From the NCBI GenBank assembly GCA_030704615.1, contig CM060734.1:49618042-49678041 (forward strand): DNA of 60,000 nt, given 5' to 3'. This document shows positions 11,281 through 21,739 of this stretch, piece by piece; within the stretch, counting starts at the first letter, position 1; every line of letters begins with the position of its first letter. The translations under genes and the position numbers were made by a program. The DNA is from Takakia lepidozioides. Taxonomy: Eukaryota > Streptophyta > Takakiopsida > Takakiales > Takakiaceae. The notes under the pieces are model-generated. The model did not search any database. It was given only the letters and a program-made list of their open reading frames with translations, and was not told where the DNA came from.

Positions 11281-11980
11281 AAACACTCAAATTTCGATAC
11301 GCCCAATACATCAAACACCAACGCAAACACAACTTCTGGCCACGCCAATTCCCATCCCCCAACTGCCCATTATGCTCACATACACATATAGTACGTGACA
11401 CCTGGCCCCACTTCCTCAGTCAATGTACTCACCCAATTATACATGGTCTCCGTGTTACTCGCCATAATCACGCAATGTGGCACATCCATAAACTTCTCAT
11501 GTCCAGATCAGAAATCAGATGGTTCTCACTCATAATGCTGATACCTATCAAGGCAGACCCCCTGACCACACAGTCCTCACTAGCTACTCCCTTGTAATTG
11601 TCTTCATTCACACTGTACATGTCCTTCTCGCCTCTGCCCGGACATCCTACTTGTCCACGACTTATCTATCAATGCCCCCCTACCCATTTCCCCCTCCCCG
11701 GAGCTAATAATTCACATATTGTCACGACCGATACCCAGCCCCCTCCACCCTAGAAAAATGACAAAAATATGCCCCCCTCATCCTCGCCATCCGCCAACGT
11801 GGGTGGCGCACCGGCCCCCTATCAGTTATCACAACCGGTACTAAAGGTGGGATTCATACCGCCAGCATAAACACGTTACACGACAATCTTAAAATCCCTA
11901 TCCCCCCGATCCACAAATGCTTTAAAGCCATCCACCTCACTGCGTTCCGCTCCCTCACTGCCATCATCTCCAATAAGTGA
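11281..11980 (+). pseudogene. CCHC finger and PD-(D/E)XK-like endonuclease tail of the LINE
   Basis: A frame containing YAQYIKHQRKHNFWP leads to CPLC at 11364-11375 and HFLSQC at about 11409-11426, a C-X2-C-X11-H-X4-C finger, then LRVTRHNHAMWHIHKLL. After a frameshift near 11625 come CPDILLVHD (about 11635-11661), LIIH then, in a third frame, TYCHDRYPAPSTLEK, a TGA at 11757-11759, QKYAPLILAIRQRGW and TGTKGGIH. The pattern (R)PD...(E)xTY...K..KY..L...GW is that of restriction-like nuclease tails of LINEs. The second acidic residue appears to be histidine here. The final TGA is at 11978-11980. Several breaks make this copy inactive. Confidence 0.65.
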
Positions 11981-12016
11981 CAACTCGAGTCCAACCCCTC
12001 TTCGGCGCCCCAGGGT

Positions 12017-12060
12017 ACTCGGGGGTACCACTAGGTACCATAGGTACCCTCGGTACCACT
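12017..12060. repeat. Four closely spaced GGTACC palindromes
   Basis: GGTACC occurs four times within about 35 bases, spaced by three or four bases, just after the LINE coding end. It may belong to the element's 3' untranslated region. Confidence 0.7.
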
Positions 12061-12120
12061 ACCGTATTTACTACCTCCTCCTAGTTACTCGGTGTCCCCT
12101 GGACACCTGTTCTTTTTATA

Positions 12121-12370
12121 GGGCCGACCCCCGAAAGGAGGCAGTAGCTGTAAGATGAAGTGGCTCTTAGTTACACCGGCCTTGGCCGGAGTCTTCTCTC
12201 TCTCTCTAGATGTCAAAATGAGAGAGACTATCCAATTTTAGTATGCACAATGCGTGCAAGGCACTCAACAGAAGAAGAAGAAGAAGAATAAGAGAAGAGA
12301 CTCCGGCTGAGGCCGGCGTAACTAAGAGTCACTTCGCCTTGTGGTTACTGCTGATTTTCAGGGTGGGCCC
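12121..12370. mobile_element. Palindromic MITE-like element (family 'GGGCC...CTCTTAGTTAC')
   Basis: The left end, starting gggccgacccccgaaagg, and the reverse complement of the right end, ending cagggtgggccc, align over about 75 bases with few mismatches. They share GAAGTG-CTCTTAGTTAC-CCGGCC followed by a CT-rich run (left) or its GA-rich complement (right). The 250-bp unit encodes nothing and would fold into a long hairpin, as expected for a non-autonomous DNA element. Related single arms occur at 18752-18840, 18988-19059 and 20366-20430. No target-site duplication is certain. Confidence 0.7.
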
Positions 12371-12377
12371 AAGTAGT

Positions 12378-13222
12378 CACTACAACAGATCGCGGTATTT
12401 ATGATTGTATATATGACTATTCTGTAGTCATAAATGGTACATATGACTTCTATGACTGTAAGTCGTGCAAACCAAATGAATACAATGAGGACAGGATGGT
12501 ACGGTCCGGATGACTACTGTCAGATGAACCAAGTGATATCTCTCACTGCAGTCATATATACCATACTGCAGTCGTCGCTGCCGCGCTACGAGGCGAGGCA
12601 TAATTGATTAAAAAAATTAAATTATTAAAACTCAAAAATTAAAAACATATGACAGACGCCGCGTCGCACCGCATTGTGCCACGTGGCATAATGCATTTTA
12701 TAGTAATGACAAAACCACGTGGCAGCCCATCTAGGGTACCACGTGCTATCCCTCGCTTGCCTACTAACCCTAGGGCTATCTTATCCATTTGATTGTACTT
12801 AGAGGAGTTTGAACCTACAACCTCTTTACTATAAGAGTTATAGTTCACTACCTGCTAACCAATACACCCATTAGTCATTCATGTGATCATATGGTGTTTT
12901 AATTGTATTATACACATCAAATTACAAAATCCCCAGTAGTCATCATGACTATGTAACGTCATCCATGTACACTGTAGTCATGGAAATGACTATGAATGGT
13001 GAACTAAATCTGGTCAATTGCCGTTGACCAGCCTTCCGCCCATTCCGGAGCCATGTAATCATACAGACGACTACTTAGATAGTCATTCATATGACTACAG
13101 TCGTATGAACGACTGCGGGAGGTCAATTTCATATAAAAACATTGTGCAGTCATGGTCAAAGTCAAGAAAAAACCATGACTACCACGGTTTGGCAGTCATA
13201 ACTACCGCGATCTATTGTAGTG
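12378..13222. mobile_element. Non-autonomous CACTA (En/Spm-like) element
   Basis: The 845-bp unit begins CACTACAACAGATCGCGGTA and ends, read in reverse complement, CACTACAATAGATCGCGGTA, an almost perfect terminal inverted repeat with the diagnostic CACTA. It is flanked by the 3-bp repeat AGT (12375-12377 and 13223-13225), the duplication size of CACTA elements. Inside both ends are many copies of a short motif, AGTCATA or TATGACT, in both directions, as in transposase-binding subterminal repeats. There is no transposase frame, so it must depend on an autonomous partner. Confidence 0.88.
12801..12869 (-). other. tRNA-like sequence inside the CACTA element
   Basis: On the minus strand the sequence from 12869 begins GGTGTATTGGTTAGCAGGTA, which contains an A-box-like TTAGCAGGTAG, and has a B-box-like GGTTCAAACTCC some 30 bases further on. 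A possible anticodon arm, CTATAACTCTTATAG, lies between. Acceptor-stem pairing is poor, so it is probably a decayed tRNA or the head of a SINE carried by the element, not a working tRNA. Confidence 0.5.
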
Positions 13223-13225
13223 AGT

Positions 13226-13619
13226 GTTGATATGAATGTGAGGAAGGGCGAGTGGGTAGGGAATGTTGCGTGCATTTGTGAGTTGTGCTTGAGAAACATG
13301 TTGCTGGTGAGTGTGTGTTAGGTAGTTAATGTTGGTACGTTTATGGAACGTAGTAAGGAGGGCGAGGTTGTGGATGGGGTCACAGTCATCGTGTGAACCA
13401 AAAAGATCGTCCTCAATTTGCCAACCGGCCTATTTGCAAAAGTAGTACGTATCCAGATATGTACTAGCGCCGAACACGTCAATTGATGTCTGGGTTGACC
13501 CCAAGAATGTCTTCAAGAATGAAGACGATGGAGTTGTTATGATTGACACTAAAAGTTGGAAAACACGGCAAGGGGAAAGGGAGGATTATGTACACATCGG
13601 TGATGTAAAAAGTAGGGGA
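13226..13619. other. No feature recognised
   Basis: Neither strand has a convincing frame or repeat structure. The segment lies between the CACTA target duplication and the start of a gypsy LTR. Confidence 0.45.
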
Positions 13620-14273
13620 TGTCACGAACATAGCCCAGAAGAACTTACCAGGAGTAAATACCAGAAGTTACCAAGTTATCGAAAGTTACCATAATTCATC
13701 ATAATTTATCATGATCTACTATGAGTTACCATTAATTACCAAGTTACCGGGAGTTTACCAAAAGCTTTCTTTGGAGGAAATTTCTCCATCAAGATACCTC
13801 ATTTGTTTAAGGAAACTTCTCCATCAAGAAACCTTTGTTTAAGGAAACTTCTCCATCAAGAAACTTTTGTTTAACCTTGGAAACTTCTCTATAAAAAAAC
13901 CTCCATTGGGAAAGCTTCCTAGGGAATTTCCTAGGGAACTTCCTAGTAGCCCGTATATATAGGAGGCAAGATTGGACACTCTTCAGTCTCGCCAACACAA
14001 GTTCAAACTACTTTTGTTTCCAGTCCCAGTACTCCAGTTCAGCTTCCAATACTCTAGCATAGTTTCCAGTGTCTGGCACTCTAGTCCAGTTTCCAACATT
14101 CCAGTATTCAAGTCAAGTTCCATTATCTTGTACTCTTGTCCATTGTTATAAAGATCATCTTGATTCATGTTTACTCAACATGCATTCGGCCACGCTGACC
14201 TTGACTTCTTGTCTAGTCTTGTACCTCTAGTCTAATCTCTTGTTTGTGTTCAATTATGTTATTGTCCTTGACA
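13620..14273 (+). repeat. Gypsy LTR (family shared with 47991 and 57851)
   Basis: It begins TGTCACGAACATAGCCC and ends CTTGACA, the TG...CA form. It carries a series of TACCA/GTTACC-rich repeats, then a TATA-like tatatatagg at about 13954-13963 and the sequence cagtctcgccaacac downstream. The same layout recurs in the LTRs at 47991-48709 (+) and 57851-58494 (-). It is the 5' LTR of the fragment whose gag lies at 14950-15505. Confidence 0.85.
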
Positions 14274-14301
14274 GTTTAGCGAGACTAAAGTTTGTCCCTT
14301 A

Positions 14302-14934
14302 TGTCAAGGACGAGAACATGACTGAACACAAACAAGATATCAAACTAGAGGTACAAGACTAGGCAAGAAGTCAAGGTCGACGTGGCCGTATGCACGATGA
14401 GTAAATAGAAATCAAGGCGATCTTTACAACAATGAACAAGGGTACAAGATATTGGAACACGACTTGAATACTGGAATGCTGGAAACTGGACTGGAGTACC
14501 AAATACTGAAAACTGGGCTAGGGTATTGGGAACTGGACTGGAGTACTGGGAACTGGAAACAAGAGTAGCTTGAACTGGTGTTGGCGAGACTGAAGAGTGT
14601 CCAGTCTCGCCTCCTATATATACTAGCTACTAAGAAGCTTCCCTAAGAAGCTTCTCATATGGAGGTTGCTTGTTGGAGAAGTTTCCAAGATTAAACAAAG
14701 GTTTCTTGATGGAGAAGCTTCCTTAAACAAATGGGATATCTTGATGGAGAAGTTTCCTTAAAATGAAGCTTCATGAGCAGTTTCCCAAGTTACTCTTGGT
14801 AATTTGATAAACTCCCGGTAACTTTGTAAGTAATGGTAAATCACAGTAAATCATGATAACTTTCGGTAACATGGTAATTTGATAAACTTCTGGTATTTAC
14901 TCCTGGTAAGTTCATCTAGACTATGTCCATGACA
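14302..14934 (-). repeat. Inverted solo LTR of the same gypsy family
   Basis: The segment starts tgtcaaggacgag and ends tccatgaca, the reverse complement of the neighbouring LTR. It is flanked by cctta (14297-14301) and tctta (14935-14939), a near-perfect 5-bp target duplication. Intact copies of the family read straight across this point (tttgttccttagttagttaag at about 48729). A second element therefore inserted in reverse between the LTR and gag of the first and later recombined to a solo LTR. Together the two LTRs form a 1.3-kb palindrome with a 28-bp centre. Confidence 0.85.
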
Positions 14935-14949
14935 TCTTAGTTAGTTAAG

Positions 14950-15505
14950 ATGGAAGGCACGTTTGCGGAAATGGTCGCCACCTTGCAGAGTCTCCAGCTC
15001 CAGATGCAAGAACTTCGCACCTCTACTATCCAACTATAAGCCGATCAGTCTCAAGATCTTGGCAACGCTCTCAACAATCTGCAACAACAAATTTCAGAGT
15101 TGAAGGAGTCGAACGATGGATCTTCAACCATACGAGTCCCTACTGCAACAATTCTTACTGCAACGGTTCCTCTTCAATAGATTACGAGAGAACCAAAGAT
15201 CAACATGCCCAAGAAATTTGGTGGGATGAGATCAAGATTTCGCGGGTTTGTTCAACAAGTACGATTGTTCCTATGACTACATCCATAACGCTACCCCGAT
15301 GAAGGTATTCAAGTGAGATTTGTGGGCACCCTTCTATCAGGCACTGCCCTATCTTGGTTTATACCGTTATTAGAAAAAAATTCGCATTTACTATACAATT
15401 TTGAAATGTTCATGTCCGAGTTCACTGCAACGTTTGGAGAGAATGATAGAGAGAGAGTTGCAGAGACAAAGATGCGAAATCTTCGACAAGGAGCACGAAC
15501 CTCAC
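14950..15505 (+). pseudogene. Gypsy gag fragment (copy 1)
   Basis: The frame opens MEGTFAEMVATLQSLQLQMQ and matches the gag copies at 48748 and 57811. Stops occur at the codons corresponding to about 15039, 15180 and later. From 15313 the matching stretch FVGTLLSGTALSWFIPLLEK and FMSEFTATFGEND is read. Homology to the other copies ends after LRQGAR at about 15500. The nucleocapsid, protease and pol are missing, so this is a short 5' fragment. Confidence 0.85.
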
Positions 15506-16369
15506 AAGTGGTTTGATATGTCGAAGACTTATTCGAAGCCCCTTGGAGGGCAGAGAGGTCGGCGCCCAACGAAGAACTCGGTATCATCTTCATTAACACA
15601 AACCCAATCCTTGTCCAACTGGATAAGGCCAAAGAATGTGATTTTTGATCGGATTTGGAAATTGAGTCCTTGACGCAATGAATTGAGTCTTTGACGCAAT
15701 GATTCTTGCAAGGATTTTGCAAGCACAACCTATAGGAATCATTGCATCACCTTCAATTTCGAGATTTAGAAGTAGTTCTGTGAGTGACATGAGGTCTCAT
15801 CATTCATGTGCTAGGCTGCCTCAGATTTTCTTTGTGATCAAAAAACGGATTTATGCCAAAAAGCGATATTTATTAAACACTTACAATAAAATTAATGAAA
15901 TCATTTTAGTTTGTTGTTATGATAAATTTTTATTGGTTATATATATATAATTATTATTTATAGATTTTTGAATGTCTAGATTTACCTAAAACTGAATTCA
16001 AACCTATTAATTTTTTTCAAAAAATGTCAAATGACTATAATTTGATGATTTGAGTCCATAATTTCGACTAAACTTGACCAATATACACCTAAAACTCGGG
16101 TGCAAAAAAGAAGTAATAAGAAGAAATACATAGATTCAAAGATTTCAAAGAAAAAATACATATATGTTTTCACGAACTACAACACATTTGTTTTTTAAAG
16201 AAGGGATCGGACCGAAAAATCATTATTATTTTTCAATTTGAATTACAACCTAATTGGTTCAAAAAATATCATTATCATCATGGTCTTTAAATTTTAATAT
16301 TATCATAATTTTAACTGAAAATTCAGGTAATTATTCTTTATATGGAATATAATTATAATAAATATTTAC
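15506..16369. other. No gene recognised; AT-rich flank of the Sec1 gene
   Basis: Homology to gypsy stops at about 15505. A short near-duplicate, ttgacgcaatgaattgagtc then ttgacgcaatgattc, lies at 15669-15704. From 15840 the sequence is AT-rich and is probably 3' flank of the minus-strand Sec1 gene. Confidence 0.45.
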
Positions 16370-17584
16370 CTAAATATCATCTAATATACTCAAAGCCTTC
16401 AATTTCTGCACATTGTTTCAACCACAAAAACTATTGTGAGATTGCAAAACATTATAAGCTGTTTCTTATGATAAAATCATAAAGACTACATTGTAACATA
16501 AAGTAATGAAACTACCTTCAAGAATTGATGAGGAGTATCCAGATTTGTGGAGCCTGTGAACTACCCGTAACTATCAAACCAACCAACCAGCTAATCATGA
16601 TTAGAATTGTAAAATGATATCAATTATTCCAATTATTTAAAAAAAATACAAGTGTTTAATCTTATGATAATGTACAACTTACAGATCTTTTATTTGCTGA
16701 TGGCATATTTACATAAATTATTAACATGACATTATATAATGAAACTGGATTATCTTAATGTTTTGACTTGCATTACAAATGGTTCATCAAATAAAACAAT
16801 AAGTACAAGATGTAGGACATCACCTCAGAACGAGTAATACCACCACCAACAAAAATAAATATCCGTTTTCCAATTAATTTTGGCTTATTTTCAGTAGTAA
16901 CATTCGTTCTCAGACCTGAACCACTGTGGAGGCAAATAAACACACATATATCATATAATAAGACCATATCTCATAAACGTCATTAAATATATTTCTAATT
17001 CCAAATTTATAATAATAATAATAATAATAATACCACATAGCCACAGTAAGACAATCAACACAAATTTGACATTAAAATTTAAATTGATACAGACCTTTTA
17101 TTGTCGTGAGATATTGCCCCGCCTTTGGAGGCCCAAATTTGTGCACCAGGGCCCCTTGGGGTAGTCCGCACAGAATGTGCAATTTTAGAAGTAGAAATTG
17201 CTGAAGGGTGCACTTGAAATGAATCGACTATAGTTGATGGTTCTCGTAGAAATGGATATTCCTCTCTTGAAAGGGCTCCTTTTCCTAAATCCTCCACAAG
17301 ATCCTGTTTTCTCTCATATATAGTGAGAAAAATTACATCAAGTTTTGAAAAAACAGCCACTAATCCCAACTTTAGCACTACATAATTTCATTGTTTTTTT
17401 TTAATACAAAAATATGGACATTGTGAAAACTTTTTAGCTTTGGATGGAGTGATTTATACTGTGATGAGTTAGTGTAAATTTGCAAAAAATAGCAAAGTGG
17501 ATATATCAATATATGAAGCCTCGATAGGGGAGATTGCAAAAATAGCAAATTGGGCTTTGTTGGAACAATAAAGTGGAGATCTTT

Positions 17585-17970
17585 CAAACAAGAGGGTCTC
17601 TGGATACATTGGGGATTGCACTTGGACTTAGATGACACTGGACACTTGGGCCAACGGCACAGGCTACCCTAGAGGTTGTATTTGGGCCTCGACATAGGAG
17701 ATGCACTTTGATACATAGAGGATTGCACTTGGACTTAGATGACACTTGACACTGGAGGTCTGTACTTGGGCCTCCACATGGGAGAAGCATTTGGATACAT
17801 AGGAGAATCATGCACTTGGGCTTAGGTTTCAATTCTTTCACACATGGGCAATGACACAGGCTACCCTAGGATCTCCCAAACATGAGGGTCTCTAGATACA
17901 TAGGGGATTGCATTTGGACTTAGATGGCATTGGACACTTGGGCCAACGGCACATGCTACCCTTAGTATAC
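17585..17970. repeat. Degenerate tandem repeat in a Sec1 intron
   Basis: Variants of 'ggatacataggggattgcacttggacttagatgacac...cacttgggccaacggcacaggctaccct' recur about four times, starting near 17593, 17705, 17790 and 17887, with units of roughly 80-110 bases. It lies between the exons at 18048-17971 and 17303-17095 and ends within a few bases of an exon. Confidence 0.75.
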
Positions 17971-18607
17971 CTGAATTAAAGGATAAAATCGTGAAAGTTG
18001 CCAAGTTTCAGCATCTTGAATTTTTTCTTGTCTAAGGGGTCTTGTGCTCTATATAAATAAACACTTACAATTCAGCTTTTAATGTTTTTCGATAATATTG
18101 TCATTTCTTCAAAATATAAGTTTCAAAATTGAGAGAAAAATTCATATTTTAATTTAAACACGATGTTATGATTTTTGGTTGGAATTCACATACGACATGT
18201 TATATATCAGTATTATATATGTATATAAACTATTGTACAACTTAATCATTTATTATTTACTAGTAAAATCATAAAATTTTGAAGCTCCATAATAACAAAA
18301 TATATCTATCAACCTAGCAGTCCCAATGACATTTTGAAACCTAGCGGCCTTAACAATGGCATACAGCTTATATGCGCTAATAGTATAATATATATTATAA
18401 TTATAAATATTACTTAATGACATGTATTACCTTACTTCAAGACCAATATAAATATTGGATGTCACATATTACCTTCTTGGTGCGGAATTTGAGAGAATAC
18501 CCTCTTTTAAGTTTTTTAGACACTGAAACTCCGAGAAACTCTAAATTGTTAATCCCATTCAAGTCCTCGCCACTTAACCTTGCCAACTGCATCATATCAT
18601 CAGGCGG

Positions 18608-18632
18608 TATATATATATATATATATATATAT
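18608..18632. repeat. (TA)n microsatellite
   Basis: About 12 TA units lie just upstream of the acceptor of the Sec1 exon 18586-18473, in place of a normal polypyrimidine tract. Confidence 0.9.
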
Positions 18633-18751
18633 AATCCAGCCCCATATGAGACCAACAAGTAATTTATATCTTGTAGGACATGCTTTCACTGTAAGTAATG
18701 TTGTTGGAACAAAACCTTGGCCTAATTTACATATCAACCATAGCTTATCTT

Positions 18752-19060
18752 CCCACCCTGAAGGGGTACACAGTAGCCCGCAAAGTGAACTGACTTTTAG
18801 TTACACCGGCTTTGGCGGATTCTTCTTTCTCCTCTCTCTCTATTTTACTTTCGTGCTCTCTACGTCACCGCCATTAGATACCTCATTGTACTCATCCTCA
18901 AAAAACGTAAGATAGAAAGCAAGTTGTTGTTTTTGAATCAAAACCCAAATATGTGTGTGTGTCTATATATATATCCCACCCCTAAAAGAGACCGGTACCC
19001 GGAAGGGAAAGAGACTTTCATTACGCTAATTCGGTCGGCATTGTCGTCTCTCTCTCAGTC
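18752..19060. repeat. Two arms of the palindromic MITE family in a Sec1 intron
   Basis: The stretch ccaccctgaagg...gacttttagttacaccggc followed by a CT-rich run (18752-18840) matches an arm of the element at 12121-12370. A weaker arm in the same direction lies at 18988-19059, ending tcgtctctctctc. The two are direct, not inverted, so this is not a simple intact copy. Confidence 0.55.
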
Positions 19061-20365
19061 ATGCTAATTAACAATGCTCACACTTCATAAGTTCCATAAA
19101 CAATAGTTTAATCATAAAACTTTAGCTGAAATGAAACATATAAATTGTGATTGATACCTTCATCCATTGGAGGCGCTTAGCAGCATCCAACTTTTCAGGA
19201 TGAGTGGTTGCATATATAATCAACAACCGCAACTTGTTTTCTAGACTCATGTTCTGCCATAATTCACTTCATGTTCACCATGAATATCAAGTTTTTTTTC
19301 ATGACATTACAATTTCCAACTTTAGACAATAAAAATATATATTTAATATAGACATACAATGAATAGCAAGTTATTCTTCTTTAAGCATTCAACAGATGGT
19401 GCCATTGGATGATTAGGGCACAATTTGGCCACCTTACAAATGGTCGTGTGTTCAAAGCTACAAAAGTGTATGTTAGATGTCATCCACTATATCCAACTAG
19501 CTATAAAGGGAGGCTCCCTGGATCTACCAATGACTTAATATGGGTATTTGGGGAGTTTTTAAGATCTAGACAACACGTTGTCCTAGTTATTAGAAGGTGT
19601 CCAAATGGAAGACATTAGTCACTTGGGGTGAAATGACACCATAAGTCACTTTTGTTTTGGCCAGAGTCTTGTTCTATATGCATAAATAACCATTAAAGTA
19701 AAACAGAGTATAGTGAATAAAATTTGCACCTGCTTGGAGATTATTATGCTAATGAGCTCCTTACTAGTTGCATCTCCATATACAAAATCTTGTTCTAGAT
19801 TGCCAATGTCGTTTAAGCCATCACGTTTGATCTTTTCGTTTAATATTGTTGCAATCTACACGTCAAATCATTAGATCCACATCGTTATATTAATCAAATA
19901 TAAGTAAAATTGGTTTAATGTAAGTCATTAAATCTTATACAAGTTTGTGTTTTTATATTACATGTCTAATCATTTAATGAACATTTGAAAATATATAATT
20001 ACATGTATGTATGTGAAGGCTAAGTTTGTCAAGTTGATCTCGATATCGAGGAAGAGCTTGCACCATCTTTTGCATCTCTCTTGTTGATATCTCTAGTCCC
20101 TCTCTGTCTGAACCAACAGATTATATTTATATATTTTATAAAACGTAATTTGAATATTGTTATTTGCTATCTAAGTCTAATTAAATACTGGCCTTCTCAT
20201 TATACATTCAATTTTTGATAGAGATATAATATCACAAAACATTTATTTAAAAAATTGTATTACACATCATATTATTAAATCGTAAAAAGCCTACATAAAA
20301 GTTTAGCTATATTGCATATGTGTTTGAAATACATATTACAGCTCAATTATTATATGTTATTCAAG

Positions 20366-20430
20366 GCCCAACCCCCGAAAAGGGACAGTGGCCGAAAGGC
20401 GAAGTGACTCTTGGTCTCTCACTCTCTCTC
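20366..20430. repeat. Single arm of the palindromic MITE family
   Basis: The run aggcccaacccccgaaaagg, then gaagtgactcttgg and a CT-rich tail, closely matches the left arm of the element at 12121. No opposing arm is visible nearby. It lies in the intron between the exons 20971-20895 and 20103. Confidence 0.6.
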
Positions 20431-21144
20431 ATTCAAACTTTGAAATACATCAAATATATTTTATATTAATATTGTTATATGTGTCTATTTATCTGACAAA
20501 ATGATCATGGGCGAGGGGGGCGGGCAGGGAATCGGGATGGATATAGAATAAAAACACATTCAAATTTTGCAACATGTTGGTCTCCACGGACTACCATCTC
20601 CAAAGTTGTGTAACAAAAGCATCATGGCTTAAGATCATATTACATATGAGAAAGGAAGATAACCACAAATAACCTAACTGAATACTAGACAATTGTAAAC
20701 ATTAAAGTTTTGCTTTCGTGATTGAGATCCTAGACTGCACAGATGATAAATTTACAAAAGTCAACTAGTTGTCCTAAAATAAAATCCAGAGAATTAGTAT
20801 TATATTAATAGTAATAATACAATTTTAGTCATCCTGCACCTTGCTTAGGTAACAGTCTATAATAAGAAGAGACTTAATACAAATTTTGTCGTACCTTGTA
20901 CCAAGGAGAATTTGAGCAGCCTTGTTCTTAAATCCAAATTGTTGCATCTTTTCTGTCAAATGCAAGCTCGCCTATGCGACAAACATAAACACAGATGTTT
21001 AGAAACAATGTGGAGGTTAATTCATGTTAAATTGTCAATTAGTAATTTGCGATATGCTACTAGTGATTGTATATATATATATTTCTGCCACTACAGGCTT
21101 TGGCACTACATCTACTATCTAGCTACAATAAATAGCAGAGATAT

Positions 21145-21150
21145 GTTTTG

Positions 21151-21181
<31 letters not shown>

Positions 21182-21191
21182 TTTTTTTTTG
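21145..21191. repeat. (TTTTG)n and poly-T microsatellite
   Basis: About six TTTTG units run into a T tract. It lies in a Sec1 intron. Confidence 0.9.
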
Positions 21192-21329
21192 GTAAGAGGA
21201 TGGGAGACAGATCAGGCGGCCCCTTTTTTGTCAAATTCATTAAGTCATTTAATTTGACAAAAAGATGCTTTAAAGACCGAATCATGTTTGGTGCTTTAGA
21301 AAAACATTGGGTGAAAGTAGAGGTGTTCC

Positions 21330-21351
21330 GTGTGTGTGTGTGTGTGTGTGT
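21330..21351. repeat. (GT)n microsatellite
   Basis: Ten to eleven GT units in a Sec1 intron. Confidence 0.9.
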
Positions 21352-21668
21352 AATGTCTTGGATGAAAGCATACTATAATTTACGTTTTCTTTGGCCCAAT
21401 GAGTCATCTTTATTTCTCTTATACAGTAGAAAAAGAACTGACTATTTATTAATTGAGAATATAATTGTTATGTGCATAGTACATACATCAGCAATGTGAA
21501 GATCACGTAATTCCATCCAAATGGGATCATGTTCTAGCAAGACCTCTTTCTGCTCGTTTTTACCTGAACTCGTTGTCATCTGCATATCAAGGTCTCATGT
21601 CCAAATATACTAACAGTTGGAAGGGGCCTGATTTGTGAGCTGTTGCTCCCAGGTGTTTCCCTTTCTTT

Positions 21669-21696
21669 AAATAATAATAATAATAATAATAATAAT
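21669..21696. repeat. (AAT)n microsatellite
   Basis: About nine AAT units in the intron between Sec1 exons 22955-22872 and 21579-21487. A similar ATA run lies at 17011-17032. Confidence 0.9.
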
Positions 21697-21739
21697 ATAT
21701 TTGTATTTTACTGCACATAATAAAATACATATAAAATGG

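Larger units (their letters stand above)
9600..12118 (+). mobile_element. C-rich LINE, 3' half (RNase H, CCHC, restriction-like nuclease)
   Basis: The stretch has the same C-rich, G-poor plus strand as the insert at 3022-4492. In order it holds an unrecognised coding frame (9646-10521), RNase H (10595-11143), a CCHC finger (11364-11426) and a nuclease-like tail ending at the TGA at 11978-11980, then a 3' region with four GGTACC boxes. No reverse transcriptase was found, so the copy is 5'-truncated. Frameshifts and at least two in-frame stops show decay. An order of RNase H, CCHC and PD-(D/E)XK nuclease at the C-terminus, in a family that also carries an apurinic endonuclease, would fit the Dualen/RandI clade. 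That the two fragments are one family is inference. Confidence 0.75.

Noticed and set aside
12801-12869. Functional tRNA gene
   Set aside because: A- and B-box-like sequences are present, but the acceptor stem does not pair convincingly and it sits inside a CACTA element.
13620-14934. A single hairpin DNA transposon
   Set aside because: Both arms match LTRs of the gypsy elements at 47991 and 57851, and one arm has its own target duplication, so two LTR insertions explain it.
20912-21499. 195-codon plus-strand frame
   Set aside because: It runs through microsatellites (TTTTG, GT) and over Sec1 exons of the other strand; the translation is low complexity.
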